Below, piece after piece: positions 27,419-39,173 of a stretch of DNA of 57,498 nt (positions are counted from its first letter, which is position 1; each line of letters starts with the position of its first letter). A program made the translations under genes and the position numbers. The notes under the pieces were generated by a model, which made no database searches, was not told where the DNA came from, and saw nothing but the letters and a program-made list of their open reading frames with translations. This DNA is from an uncultured Alphaproteobacteria bacterium (GTDB taxonomy: Bacteria > Pseudomonadota > Alphaproteobacteria > Rs-D84 > CACZYB01): assembly GCA_944390685.1 (NCBI GenBank), contig CALXQL010000003.1, positions 1 through 57,498 on the forward strand. The letters run 5' to 3'.

Positions 27419-27448
27419 TTGACTTTTCCTCATTTAGTTATATATTAT
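27419..27448 (+). promoter_or_regulatory. Probable uvrB promoter
   Basis: The -35 is TTGACT (27419-27424) and -10-like hexamers TATATT/TATTAT lie at 27441-27448, giving spacing of 16-18 bases. It lies about 50 bases before the uvrB start. Confidence 0.55.
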
Positions 27449-27497
27449 AGTTTATACTTTTATATGACAAGAAAAAAATATCCTTTAGGAACATTAT

Positions 27498-29552
27498 ATG
27501 ATTAAAAATCCTATATTATCATCTAAATTTAATAAACTTCCCAGCGGACAAAGGGCTGGGTTTCAAATGGTTTCAAAATTTAAACCTAGTGGCGATCAGC
27601 CTAAGGCTATTAAAGAATTAGTTGATGGGGTAAATAAAGGAAAAAGAGATCAAGTTCTTCTTGGCATTACGGGAAGTGGTAAAACTTTTACCATGGCTAA
27701 TGTAATTCAAGAATGTCAAGTCCCTACTATTATTATGGCTCCTAATAAAATTTTGGCTGCTCAATTATATCAAGAAATGTTGGAGTTATTTCCAAATAAT
27801 CATGTTGAATATTTTGTATCTTATTATGATTATTATCAGCCGGAAGCTTATATACCAAAAACCGATACTTATATTGAAAAAGATAGTGCCATTAACGAAC
27901 AAATTGATAGATTAAGACATTCAGCAACTAGATCTTTATTGGAATTCCGTGATGTAATCATTGTGGCATCCGTATCTTGCATTTATGGATTGGGATCTCC
28001 GGAATCTTATTCTTCTATGAAACTCACTTTGGAAGAAGGGCAAGAAATTTCAATTGATGAAGTTATAAAGCATTTAACTTCTATGCAATATGAACGTAAT
28101 GATTTGGCTTTGGATAGAGGGACTTTTCGTGTAAGAGGTGATAGTTTGGAAGTTTTTCCAGTCCATTTAGAAGATAGGGCTTGGCGTTATTCCTTTTTTG
28201 GTGATGAAATTGAAACCATTTCCGAATTTGATACTTTAACAGGTAAAAGGACGCTCGGACTTTTATCCACATCAATTTATCCATCAAGCCATTATGTAAC
28301 CCCTGGACCTGCCCTTTCAAATGCAATAGAAGGAATAAAACAAGAATTAACGGAAAGGCTTGCTTTCTTTAAAGCAAACAATAAATTATTAGAAGAGCAA
28401 AGACTTCGTGAAAAAACTAATTTTGATATTGAAATGCTTGAAACAACCGGTCATTGTAAAAGCATTGAAAATTATTCTAGGTATTTAACCGGACGTGCAC
28501 CGGGAATGCCTCCACCTACTTTGTTTGAATATTTACCCGACGATGCTCTTGTATTCATTGATGAATCTCATGTATCAGTTCCTCAAATAGGTGGTATGTA
28601 TAATGGTGATAGAGCGAGAAAAACTAATCTTTCTCAATATGGGTTTAGGCTACCTTCTTGTTTGGATAATAGACCTTTGAAATTTGAAGAATGGAATAAT
28701 TTTCGTGGAAGAACTATATATATTTCCGCCACTCCCGGTGAATGGGAGCTTAATCAAACCGGTGGAAAATTCACCGAACAAGTAATAAGACCTACTGGAC
28801 TTTTGGATCCAATTGTGGAGGTAAGACCTCTTAATACTCAAGTAGATGATTTAATGCATGAATGTAAAAAAGTCGCTCAAAATAGTGGTAGAGTTTTATG
28901 CACTACTTTAACAAAAAAAATGGCTGAACAATTAACCGATTATTTAGCCGAATATGGTATTAAAGTCCGTTATCTTCATTCCGATATTGATACGGTGGAA
29001 CGTATTGAAATCATTCGTGATTTGCGACTTGGAAAATTTGATGTATTGGTGGGTATAAACCTTCTTCGTGAAGGTCTTGATATTCCAGAGTGTCAATTGG
29101 TGGCAATACTTGATGCCGATAAGGAAGGTTTCCTTCGTTCCGAAAGGTCTCTAATTCAAACAATTGGTAGGGCTGCAAGAAATGAAAATGGTAGGGTAAT
29201 TCTTTATGCCGATAAAATTACTAAATCTATGCAATTTGCTATTTCCGAAACACAACGTAGACGTGCAAAACAAATTCAATATAATAAGGAAAATAATATA
29301 ACTCCAAAAACCGTATCCAAAAAAATCGCCGATAATATTGTCATGGCGGATATGGATTATGTTGATGTTGCAAAAGTTTCAAATGTCAATAAAAAGAAGT
29401 TCTCATTTAAATCAAAAGATGAACTTAATAAAATTATGAAAGCAAAAGAAAAAGAAATGCTTAATCTTGCAAATAATCTTGAATTTGAAAAGGCTTCCAA
29501 AATTCGTGATGAACTTAAAAATTTGGAAAAAATTTATCTTGAATTAGAGTGA
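27498..29552 (+). CDS. uvrB: Excinuclease ABC subunit B
   Basis: The 684-residue protein is the damage-verifying helicase of nucleotide excision repair and works with UvrA and UvrC in the cytoplasm. It has the Walker A motif GITGSGKT (about 53-60). The beta-hairpin with [12 protein letters not shown] is used to probe the strands. Walker B is DESHV, and the helicase motifs include LREGLDIPE and [11 protein letters not shown]-terminal UVR domain (about 645-684) binds UvrC. Length is normal for the family. ATG 27498 gives a short N-terminal extension before the conserved [11 protein letters not shown] start. Confidence 0.98.
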   Translation: MIKNPILSSKFNKLPSGQRAGFQMVSKFKPSGDQPKAIKELVDGVNKGKRDQVLLGITGSGKTFTMANVIQECQVPTIIMAPNKILAAQLYQEMLELFPNNHVEYFVSYYDYYQPEAYIPKTDTYIEKDSAINEQIDRLRHSATRSLLEFRDVIIVASVSCIYGLGSPESYSSMKLTLEEGQEISIDEVIKHLTSMQYERNDLALDRGTFRVRGDSLEVFPVHLEDRAWRYSFFGDEIETISEFDTLTGKRTLGLLSTSIYPSSHYVTPGPALSNAIEGIKQELTERLAFFKANNKLLEEQRLREKTNFDIEMLETTGHCKSIENYSRYLTGRAPGMPPPTLFEYLPDDALVFIDESHVSVPQIGGMYNGDRARKTNLSQYGFRLPSCLDNRPLKFEEWNNFRGRTIYISATPGEWELNQTGGKFTEQVIRPTGLLDPIVEVRPLNTQVDDLMHECKKVAQNSGRVLCTTLTKKMAEQLTDYLAEYGIKVRYLHSDIDTVERIEIIRDLRLGKFDVLVGINLLREGLDIPECQLVAILDADKEGFLRSERSLIQTIGRAARNENGRVILYADKITKSMQFAISETQRRRAKQIQYNKENNITPKTVSKKIADNIVMADMDYVDVAKVSNVNKKKFSFKSKDELNKIMKAKEKEMLNLANNLEFEKASKIRDELKNLEKIYLELE

Positions 29553-29590
29553 TTTTTATAATATCATTATAAGTATTGGAGGTTAGTATT

Positions 29591-30109
29591 ATGAGAAAAT
29601 TTCTTTATGTGTTGGGCGCTTTGGCTCTTTTAATAATTGCTTATTTCGTTATTAAACATTTTAATGTAGAAAAAGTTGATACATTCAAATTGGAATTTGT
29701 GCAAACTGATCCTTCCGTTAATTTGCGTCGTGTGAAACAAAATGGTAAATGGGGTTTGCTTGATGAAACAAATGTGCCGGTTACAAATTTTGATTATGAT
29801 TCAATTGCTGTATTTTCCGAAAAGAAAAGTGTGGTGGAAAAAGATGGTAAATTCGGTTTCATTGATGGTAATGTTAATGATGTAACTCCTATCAAATATG
29901 ATTTGGCTTATGATTTCAAAGATGGCATTGCAAGGGTATCTATCAATGGTAAATGGGGTTTGATAAATGAAAAAGGTGAAGAAATTTTAAAACCTAATTT
30001 TTATGATAGAATTTCCCCTTTTGATTATAATGGTATTGCAAAAGCTGAAAATTTTGAACAAAAGATAGTTCATTATATAAATAAATCAGGACAAGTAGTA
30101 AAAAAATAA
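29591..30109 (+). CDS. WG-repeat protein, membrane anchored
   Basis: The 172-residue protein has one N-terminal hydrophobic segment (about 4-20) and then three WG-type repeats: NGKWGLLDE, DGKFGFIDG and NGKWGLINEKGEEI. WG repeats form small beta units found in exported or cytoplasmic proteins of unclear role. It probably faces the periplasm. ATG 29591 is preceded by GGAGG. It follows uvrB by 38 bases without a clear terminator, so the two may be co-transcribed. The function is unknown. Confidence 0.8.
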   Translation: MRKFLYVLGALALLIIAYFVIKHFNVEKVDTFKLEFVQTDPSVNLRRVKQNGKWGLLDETNVPVTNFDYDSIAVFSEKKSVVEKDGKFGFIDGNVNDVTPIKYDLAYDFKDGIARVSINGKWGLINEKGEEILKPNFYDRISPFDYNGIAKAENFEQKIVHYINKSGQVVKK

Positions 30110-30119
30110 AAATATTTTT

Positions 30120-30147
30120 GGGGGTTTCAATTCCCCCTTATTTTTTT
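30120..30147 (+). terminator. Intrinsic terminator after the WG-repeat gene
   Basis: GGGGG (30120-30124) and CCCCC (30133-30137) form a stem with an eight-base loop, then a T-rich run to 30147. Confidence 0.75.
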
Positions 30148-30197
30148 CTTTTAAAATATCCGCTTATATGATATATTTCTTTATTAGAGGTTTAATA

Positions 30198-30578
30198 ATG
30201 TATAATAAAATTTCTTATTTAATGATTATGGTATTAGGGGCTTGTTCAATTCCTACAAGAGGGGAAATTGAAAATGCAACCGTTTATCATTGGGAAAATA
30301 ATAATGTTGTTATGGCAAAGTTCATTCAAGATCATAAGGCTTGTTTAGGTGTTAAATATACTCAACCAAAATCAAGAATTCAAAGTCTTATGGATCCTAT
30401 GACCCCTTATACTATTCCTAGGTGGGACGGATTATGGGCTACTTTTGAATCAAGAGGTTATAGAGAAGTAGGACAAAGAATTGCCTTTTCCATACCTTCA
30501 AACACCTCAATTGGTTTGGAAAGTAGTTATAAAAAATGTATGTTAAATCTTGGTTATAGGTTAACATATAAAAGATAA
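30198..30578 (+). CDS. Small putative lipoprotein
   Basis: The 126-residue protein has a short signal peptide with a good lipobox (MVLGAC, cysteine near residue 16). The mature part contains WDGLWATFESRGY and a C-terminal KKCMLNLGYRL. It should be anchored in the cell envelope. Two more cysteines (near HKAC and KKCM) might form a disulfide. I do not recognise the family. I chose ATG 30198, preceded by AGAGG; the longer frame from 30168 would cover that ribosome site. Confidence 0.65.
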   Translation: MYNKISYLMIMVLGACSIPTRGEIENATVYHWENNNVVMAKFIQDHKACLGVKYTQPKSRIQSLMDPMTPYTIPRWDGLWATFESRGYREVGQRIAFSIPSNTSIGLESSYKKCMLNLGYRLTYKR

Positions 30579-30589
30579 TGTTCTTATTT

Positions 30590-30605
30590 TGTTTCACATG
30601 AAACA
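30590..30605. promoter_or_regulatory. parS-like site (ParB binding)
   Basis: TGTTTCACATGAAACA differs from the conserved parS sequence TGTTTCACGTGAAACA at one central base. It lies in a short spacer, not in a gene. ParB spreads from such sites to organise the replication-origin region, so this part of the chromosome may be near oriC. A near match in an AT-rich genome could still be chance. Confidence 0.55.
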
Positions 30606-30613
30606 TTTTATTC

Positions 30614-30641
30614 TTGACAAATATTATTTTATGTTTATCAT
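30614..30641 (+). promoter_or_regulatory. Probable promoter of the GNAT gene
   Basis: A perfect -35 TTGACA (30614-30619) is followed after 16 bases by TATCAT (30636-30641). The gene starts 28 bases downstream. Confidence 0.6.
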
Positions 30642-30669
30642 ATACCTATAAAAAATATAGGAGTATGAT

Positions 30670-31215
30670 ATGAAAAAATTTAATAAAATGTGGGTTCCGG
30701 AAAATGGTTTTCCCGATTTCATTTATGGTGATAGGATTTATTTAACTTTGCATGATGATTCCGATACCCATATAAATGAAGTGTTAAGTATGGTTAAAAG
30801 AAATTTTGATAATTTTAATGTTTATTTAGAAATGGGTCATTTTACCAATAGGGAAAAGGCAATTAAATATATAAATCAAAGAAATGAATTAACAAGCAAG
30901 GGTATGTTCGTTGAATATGCAATTTATTTATTAACTGGACAATATATTGGTTCAATTTCCTTTACAAATATAGATTATAAAACTTTGGGTGTTATTTATT
31001 ATATTGATAAAAGATATAGTTGTTTTGGTTATATGAGTGAAGCATTAAAAATTGCGGAAAAGCAAATGCAAAAAATTGGTTTTGAAAAGATTATATTAGA
31101 AATAAATAGAGAAAATACTGCTTCTTTAAACCTTGCAAAAGCGAATAATTATCAATATCAAAAAGACGAAGAATATATAACTATGTTAAATTATGTAAAA
31201 CAATTAGGAAGGTAA
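30670..31215 (+). CDS. GNAT family N-acetyltransferase
   Basis: The 181-residue protein has the GNAT core of the RimJ/RimL type. The acceptor-side strands are YAIYLLTGQYIGSISF. The acetyl-CoA strand and loop region includes VIYYIDKRYSCFGYMSEALKIAEKQM, with the P-loop-like segment degenerate (RYSCFGYMSEAL in place of Q/RxxGxG/A). The final motif is EINRENTASLNLAKANNYQY. It should acetylate an amino group using acetyl-CoA; the substrate is unknown. ATG 30670 follows TAGGAG. It is a single gene behind its own promoter and ahead of a terminator. Confidence 0.85.
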   Translation: MKKFNKMWVPENGFPDFIYGDRIYLTLHDDSDTHINEVLSMVKRNFDNFNVYLEMGHFTNREKAIKYINQRNELTSKGMFVEYAIYLLTGQYIGSISFTNIDYKTLGVIYYIDKRYSCFGYMSEALKIAEKQMQKIGFEKIILEINRENTASLNLAKANNYQYQKDEEYITMLNYVKQLGR

Positions 31216-31216
31216 A

Positions 31217-31247
31217 AAAAATCCCTCAAAAAAAGAGGGATTTATTT
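31217..31247. terminator. Bidirectional intrinsic terminator
   Basis: AAATCCCTC (31219-31227) and GAGGGATTT (31235-31243) form a nine-base stem with an A7 loop, flanked by A and T runs. It separates the GNAT gene from the convergent ferredoxin gene. Confidence 0.85.
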
Positions 31248-31265
31248 TTATATAAAATAGATGTG

Positions 31266-31442
31266 TTATTCATCTTTTGATATTGCTTGAACTGGGCAGT
31301 TTTCAGCACATGTTGCACAATCAACACATTTTTCAGGATCAATTTCGTATCCACCATCTTTGAATGAAACTGCACCATTTGGACAAATCGCTTCACATTG
31401 TCCGCATGATATACACATATTTTTATCTATTTTATAAGCCAT
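31266..31442 (-). CDS. 2x[4Fe-4S] ferredoxin
   Basis: The 58-residue protein starts at ATG 31442 behind AAGGAG. It has two CxxCxxCxxxCP clusters, one around CISCGQCEAICP and one around CVDCATCAENCP. This is the classical bacterial (clostridial-type) ferredoxin, a small cytoplasmic electron carrier of low potential. It is typical of anaerobic metabolism, for example with pyruvate:ferredoxin oxidoreductase or hydrogenase, neither of which is in this window. It is a single gene in front of the BI-1 family gene's 3' end. Confidence 0.95.
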   Translation of the reverse strand: MAYKIDKNMCISCGQCEAICPNGAVSFKDGGYEIDPEKCVDCATCAENCPVQAISKDE

Positions 31443-31512
31443 TTTTTGCTCCTTTATTTATTGTTATACTTTTTCATTTTAGCATTATGATTATTTTCTT
31501 TCAAGGATTTTC

Positions 31513-34096
<2,584 letters not shown>

Positions 34097-34157
34097 TTGA
34101 CACTTTCCTTTTTATATAATATTCTATTTAGTATATTTTAATAAAGGAACTTTTTCC

Positions 34158-35225
34158 ATGAAAAAATTATTTTTATTTTTATGTTTGATTTCTTCACCTG
34201 TTTTTGCAAATGATTTTAGTATTTATCAAGATGAAACCACTTCTCTTTTAATTGATGGATATTTGGCTGGATATGGCGTTTATAATGATAAGGCTGGCAT
34301 TGGCTCAAATAAATTTGATTTAGTTGGTTATGGTGAAATTCATTTTAATGCAGAAAAAAAACTTGATGAAAATAACTCATTTGGTGCATATATTGAATTA
34401 GAAACTAATCCTTATCATACAAATAAAACTAGAGTTTTTGAAGAAACATATATTTATGGTGAAGGTAATTATGGTAGGTTTGAAATAGGTAGAGCAAAAA
34501 ATATATCAAGAAAAATTCATATTTTTGCTCCTGATGTAGGATTATTGGATATTGATGATTCTTATTGTCTTGATTATATTTTTACACCAGATAATTTTAT
34601 GTTTATTGGTTCTACTGCTATAAATACAGATAGAGAAGCTAACAAAATTAACTATATTTCCCCTAAAATTTATGGATTTCAAATTGCTGGAAGTTATATA
34701 CCTGGAGCAAGTGATTTAAATGGTGATAACACATTGGATTATGATAAATTCAAAAATGGTTATACTTTATCATTAAAATATTCTTATGATGGATTTGCAT
34801 TAAGTGCAGGTATGGCAAATTTCTTTGATACAAATATGCCAAATTCTCAAGCTGATAAAAGAAAAGAATTTTCCATAGGTGCTAAATATTATTTTAATGG
34901 TATACAGTTATCTGCATCATATAAAAATATTGATGATGAAAATGCTTTAAATCAATTACAACAAAGTGGTTATGCTCTTAATTATGGTATAGCTTATGAA
35001 TTTGGTCCAATAGAGGCTTCTTTGTCTCATCATAAATCAAATGTAGAAGGTAATATTTTAAATCCAATAAAAGATTTACTAAATTTAAGCATATTTTCTG
35101 TTAGTTATAATTTGTTTAAGGGAGTGGATTTTGCAACCTCATTTGGAAGAATTCAATATGATACTGAAAATAATGAATCTTCGGTTGGAATGTTAATTGC
35201 AACTGGTTTTATGATTAATTTTTAA
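34158..35225 (+). CDS. Gram-negative porin
   Basis: The 355-residue protein has a clear signal peptide (cut after VFA, about residue 17). It then has alternating amphipathic strands with Gly and aromatic residues typical of a 16-strand trimeric outer-membrane porin. Features include FGAYIELETNPY and YGRFEIGRAKNISRKI, where the basic stretch may line the eyelet. The GATMINF-type end is here ATGFMINF, finishing in a terminal Phe, the usual signal for the BAM complex. It is a general diffusion channel; specificity is unknown. It sits alone, upstream of the pilus cluster. Confidence 0.85.
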   Translation: MKKLFLFLCLISSPVFANDFSIYQDETTSLLIDGYLAGYGVYNDKAGIGSNKFDLVGYGEIHFNAEKKLDENNSFGAYIELETNPYHTNKTRVFEETYIYGEGNYGRFEIGRAKNISRKIHIFAPDVGLLDIDDSYCLDYIFTPDNFMFIGSTAINTDREANKINYISPKIYGFQIAGSYIPGASDLNGDNTLDYDKFKNGYTLSLKYSYDGFALSAGMANFFDTNMPNSQADKRKEFSIGAKYYFNGIQLSASYKNIDDENALNQLQQSGYALNYGIAYEFGPIEASLSHHKSNVEGNILNPIKDLLNLSIFSVSYNLFKGVDFATSFGRIQYDTENNESSVGMLIATGFMINF

Positions 35226-35253
35226 TTTTTTATACATTTAATCATTATTTTTC

Positions 35254-35280
35254 TTGCAAATTCATATTTTTAAATATAAT
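35254..35280 (+). promoter_or_regulatory. Possible promoter of the type IVb pilus operon
   Basis: TTGCAA (35254-35259) and TATAAT (35275-35280) lie about 70 bases before the first pilus gene. The spacer is 15 bases, shorter than ideal, so this is a modest candidate. Confidence 0.4.
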
Positions 35281-35327
35281 CTTTATAAGTAGGAAAGAAA
35301 TTTTTATAAAAAAAGGTGGAGAGTTTA

Positions 35328-36161
35328 ATGAAAATATCTCGTTTTTCTGTAGCAATTTTTACAGGTATTGCTTTATTATTTGCCAATAATTCCTTTGCTG
35401 ATTGGGATGTTGAGGCTTATCAAGATGATGTAATAGTTCAAGATAATCCCGCTTGGCCTATGCCTTATAATGATAATTATGCTGAAGAATCTGTTGATGA
35501 TGGAAGTGATTATTATCAAGATGAGTATGTTGAGGAAGAAGAAAATGTATGGCCTATGCCTTATACTGATACTTATACAGATATTGATACATTAGCTGAA
35601 AATCCTGATTATTCTTCACAAAAAGAACAAACAACTAATGTAATGCAATCAAAAGAACCTGATACAGGTTGGACAGGTGGTCCAAGTTATACTCCACCTT
35701 ATGGTAATCCTCCTGTAACAGAAGGTATAATTCCACCTGCAGATTCAAATATGCCTCTTGCAAATAAAGAATTAGTTGTTGATGATGGAGTTAGAGTATT
35801 ATCCGCATCTATGCCTCCTGGATATCCTTTGATTGAAGAAGAAGTTCAAGTAAAAGAAGTTGTTATGGAAACAGAAGAAACTCAAATACTTCAAGATTCT
35901 GTTCGTGATTGGATTGCAAAAGAAGGTCAAACACTTCGTGAAGTATTACAACAATGGGCTGATATAGAAGGTTGGGAATTAGTTTGGAACACAAAACGTG
36001 AATATCCTTTAAAGGCTTCTGCTATATTTAGAGGTAGATTTAAAGATGTTTCAGCTGCAATCATTAGATCTTTCTCACGTGCAACTCCACAACCTTTGGC
36101 TAAATATTATTTAGGTAATAGGGTATTGCTCATTAAAACTTTGGAGGAAAATGATGGTTAG
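35328..36161 (+). CDS. Type IVb pilus protein with TcpQ domain (PilL-like)
   Basis: The 277-residue protein has a signal peptide (about 1-24). An acidic, Tyr/Pro-rich middle carries two WPMPY repeats. The C-terminal TcpQ-type domain (about 195-277) has GQTLREVLQQWADIEGWELVW, YPLKASAIFRG and LGNRVLLIKT. This domain binds the secretin in type IVb pilus systems (TcpQ, PilL N-part), so it should be periplasmic. It is the first gene of the cluster and overlaps pilN by 8 bases. I chose ATG 35328; a GTG at 35316 is in frame. Confidence 0.8.
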   Translation: MKISRFSVAIFTGIALLFANNSFADWDVEAYQDDVIVQDNPAWPMPYNDNYAEESVDDGSDYYQDEYVEEEENVWPMPYTDTYTDIDTLAENPDYSSQKEQTTNVMQSKEPDTGWTGGPSYTPPYGNPPVTEGIIPPADSNMPLANKELVVDDGVRVLSASMPPGYPLIEEEVQVKEVVMETEETQILQDSVRDWIAKEGQTLREVLQQWADIEGWELVWNTKREYPLKASAIFRGRFKDVSAAIIRSFSRATPQPLAKYYLGNRVLLIKTLEENDG

Positions 36162-37674
36162 TAAAAAAGTATTACTTACTTCTGTTATGCTTTCTTATGG
36201 ATTAACAGGATGTTTATTATATAATCAAGATATGGTTGATGTTGTAAGAAATCAAGTTTCCACTGATTTTGATGAAACTCAAGATGCTCTTGATAGAGCA
36301 AAGGTACCAGGAAGACCTATAACAAAAGATATTATTTCTATAAGTGATGATATTTGGCTTGGGGATTCTAGTATAGTTGCAGAACATAATGAACCATTAC
36401 CTAAAAGATTTGAAACAGATGAAGGTATTACCTTAATGACAGATGCAGAGGTAACCTTTGATGAAATAGTAAATCAAATTTATTATTTAACAGGTATTTC
36501 AATCCAAGTAGAAGATAGTATTAAAAAAGATGATTTGAAAAATTTAACAATTTCTTATACTGGTCCATTATCTGGATTACTTAACATGTTGGCATTGAAA
36601 ATTAATGTTAATTGGAGTTATGATCAAGGAAAAATTTTGTTTTATAAATTTAAAACAAGAACTTTCATACTTCATACCTTGGCAACAGAATCTACATTCG
36701 CTACAAATATAACTTCTGGTAGTGATGGTATTGCAACATTGCAAACCACATCAACTTTGAAGGAATGGGAAGAAATTGGTGAAGTGTTAAAAAGTATTGT
36801 AAAAGATGGGGAAGTGAAATTGTCTCCTTCTACAAACTCAATAACTGTTACATCTACTCCAAAAACTTTACAAAAAGTAGAAGCTTATATTAAAGAACAA
36901 AATAGACGATTTGCAAAACAAGTTGCTGTAACGGTTAAAGTTATGCAAGTTTCTCTTTCAAAAACAAATAATTTCGGTCTTAACTTAACTGCTTTATTTA
37001 ATAATACTTTCAGTTTAGTCACAAATTCTTCTAATGCAACAGAAGGTGGTTTATCTTTCGCAATATTAGATGATTCTGGTGATAAAATGGCTGGAACCAA
37101 TGCAGCAATAAAAGCTTTGTCAACACAAGGAAAGACATCTTTGTTAACTTCCGCAGTTGTAACAGCAAGAAATAATAGAGTTGTTCCAATAAACAACATT
37201 CAAACTTTCAAATATGTTAGTTCTATTTCTACATTAACTGAAAATACTAACTCAACAACAGAGGTAACTCCTGAAGAAGAATCTGTTGGTTTCAGTATGC
37301 AAATTATGCCTAATATTTTGGAAAATGGTAAGTTGATTCTTTTATTTAATATGTCTGTAAAAGAATTGATTACAATTGATACTATGCAAGTAGGTTCAAC
37401 TGTTGTTCAACTTCCAAAAATTGAACAAAGAAACTTCATGCAAGAATTAGTCATGGAATCAGGTCAAACCGCAGTTTTAACTGGTTTCGAAAAAATTAGA
37501 AATGATAATTCAAGTGAAGGTTTGGGTAAACATGAATTTACAGCCGTGGGTGGTTCTCAATCTACAGAAACAACTCGTGATGTATTAGTGGTTATGTTAA
37601 CTCCACAAGTTATAACATCACCTCTTGAAATTGAAGATAATGCAAATAGTGATTGGGGTATGCCTACGTACTAA
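36154..37674 (+). CDS. pilN: Type IVb pilus outer-membrane secretin lipoprotein PilN
   Basis: The 506-residue protein has a lipoprotein signal (YGLTGC, cysteine near residue 19). Periplasmic N-domains follow, then a secretin core with conserved strands near the C-terminus (VGFSMQIMPNILENGKLILLF, VVQLPKIEQRNFMQELVMESGQTAVLTGF). PilN forms the ring in the outer membrane through which the R64-type thin pilus passes. ATG 36154 is six bases after GGAGG; ATG 36151 is an equally legal start. It is second in the pilus operon, translationally coupled to the gene before. Confidence 0.9.
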   Translation: MVSKKVLLTSVMLSYGLTGCLLYNQDMVDVVRNQVSTDFDETQDALDRAKVPGRPITKDIISISDDIWLGDSSIVAEHNEPLPKRFETDEGITLMTDAEVTFDEIVNQIYYLTGISIQVEDSIKKDDLKNLTISYTGPLSGLLNMLALKINVNWSYDQGKILFYKFKTRTFILHTLATESTFATNITSGSDGIATLQTTSTLKEWEEIGEVLKSIVKDGEVKLSPSTNSITVTSTPKTLQKVEAYIKEQNRRFAKQVAVTVKVMQVSLSKTNNFGLNLTALFNNTFSLVTNSSNATEGGLSFAILDDSGDKMAGTNAAIKALSTQGKTSLLTSAVVTARNNRVVPINNIQTFKYVSSISTLTENTNSTTEVTPEEESVGFSMQIMPNILENGKLILLFNMSVKELITIDTMQVGSTVVQLPKIEQRNFMQELVMESGQTAVLTGFEKIRNDNSSEGLGKHEFTAVGGSQSTETTRDVLVVMLTPQVITSPLEIEDNANSDWGMPTY

Positions 37675-37697
37675 TTATTTTTTAATGAGGGGGTAAA

Positions 37698-39173
37698 TTG
37701 GTAGCAACAAAAGATGTAAAAGTCATATCCGTAAATGGAAAGTCCTATGCTGTAGGGCTTTTCTGGCAACCAGTGCAAGTTGAACAAGAATATTTAAAAG
37801 AAATAAATGTTGCTGTTCAAACGGTTGTTATTGGTGCAAATCTTTATTGTTTGAAAAAGGGAACTGCATCTCAATATGGTTTGGGTTATACATCTTATGG
37901 GCAAAAAGTTGGTATGCTTGCCGGTGCATCCGGAATTGCAAGCGCTTTAAGAGATAAATCATCTGCTGTTTGTGTTTTCAAAATTCCAGAAGGTTATTGG
38001 TTCATTACAATAAGAAATAATCTTATTCTTTCTGAAGAAGATACTGTTTATACAAGTGAAGATGAAGCAAAGGAAGCCTTTAATTCTATGCTTTCCATCC
38101 CTGATTGGGGATATAAGATTGCTCCTAGTGAATGGAATATTGAAGATACAAAGGAAATTCCAGTCACAGAATTATTATCAAAAGGTCAAGCAGTTGAATT
38201 AAAATCTATTGAAAAAGGTGGCCTTAGAAAAATTATCATATTTTTAATTTTGGGTGTTTTAGGTGCTTATTATTATTATGATATGCAACAAAAAAAATTA
38301 GAAGAAGAAAGACTTGCAAGAGAAAGGAGAATGGCTGCTGCAAAAAAGAAATTAGAAGAAGCAGCAAAACCACCACCTCCACCTCCTCCTGCTCCTTGGG
38401 AAAGTTTAACAGATATTACGGATATGGCTAAAAAGTGTACCATATTGATAGTTAATTCCACATCAACAATACCTGGTTGGGATTTGAAAGATTCTGTTTG
38501 TATGGAGAAAAATTTGAAATCTAATTGGAGGCGTGGTTATGGAACTGCCGGTTGGATTTTTGATGCTCAACGTTTTGGTAGCATTCCAGAAAAAATGGTA
38601 TTAACTCCTGATAATACCGCTTATAATTCAGTATCTGGAATTTTGGATATTCCTTTTATGAAGCATATAAATCAAGAACCTACCCTTCAAAAACAGGAAA
38701 TACAACAAAAATTAAATGATTTATTTCAAGGATTAAAATTAAATAATTTCAGATTAAGTGATGAAAAAACTCAAGTAAAAGATCCTAATAACCCTGAATA
38801 TATTAAAGATTATGCCTATACTGCTTTTAATTTTACTGATGATGGGTATAGATTGCCAATTGATTGGGTTAAAATGTTTAAGGATATTACTGCAATTGAA
38901 TTTACTTCCATATCTTGGAATAACACTTCTAGAAAATGGTCCTATGTTGGTAAAATTTATGAACTCACTCCTCAAATGATTGCTGAAAAACAAAAACAAG
39001 CTGAGCAAAAAGCAAAAGAGGAAGAACAAAAACGTTTGCAAGAAGAAAAAAAGAGATTAGAAGAAGCTCAAAAGGAAATTGAAAGTAAATTAAGTGGAGA
39101 TGCAACTTCTACAACAAAACAAATTGAACAAAATAAAGAGGATAGTAAAAATGAAACTTCTAAACAAAAATAG
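37698..39173 (+). CDS. pilO: Type IVb pilus assembly protein PilO (pilin accessory)
   Basis: The 491-residue protein starts at TTG 37698 behind GAGGGGG, an unusual start. The N-terminal half (about 1-170) is cytoplasmic and matches the PAP_PilO pattern (KSYAVGLFWQPV, YWFITIRNNLIL). One transmembrane helix (about 175-193) leads to a periplasmic part with a Pro-rich stretch (PPPPPPPAP) and a Lys/Glu-rich C-terminal helix. In R64 systems PilO links the inner-membrane and outer-membrane parts of the machine. It lies between pilN and pilP, as in R64. Confidence 0.85.
   Translation: MVATKDVKVISVNGKSYAVGLFWQPVQVEQEYLKEINVAVQTVVIGANLYCLKKGTASQYGLGYTSYGQKVGMLAGASGIASALRDKSSAVCVFKIPEGYWFITIRNNLILSEEDTVYTSEDEAKEAFNSMLSIPDWGYKIAPSEWNIEDTKEIPVTELLSKGQAVELKSIEKGGLRKIIIFLILGVLGAYYYYDMQQKKLEEERLARERRMAAAKKKLEEAAKPPPPPPPAPWESLTDITDMAKKCTILIVNSTSTIPGWDLKDSVCMEKNLKSNWRRGYGTAGWIFDAQRFGSIPEKMVLTPDNTAYNSVSGILDIPFMKHINQEPTLQKQEIQQKLNDLFQGLKLNNFRLSDEKTQVKDPNNPEYIKDYAYTAFNFTDDGYRLPIDWVKMFKDITAIEFTSISWNNTSRKWSYVGKIYELTPQMIAEKQKQAEQKAKEEEQKRLQEEKKRLEEAQKEIESKLSGDATSTTKQIEQNKEDSKNETSKQK

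Noticed and set aside
29556-29575. TTATAAT/ATTATAA hairpin after uvrB as a terminator
   Set aside because: The stem is only A and T and has no T-run; uvrB and the WG-repeat gene may be co-transcribed.
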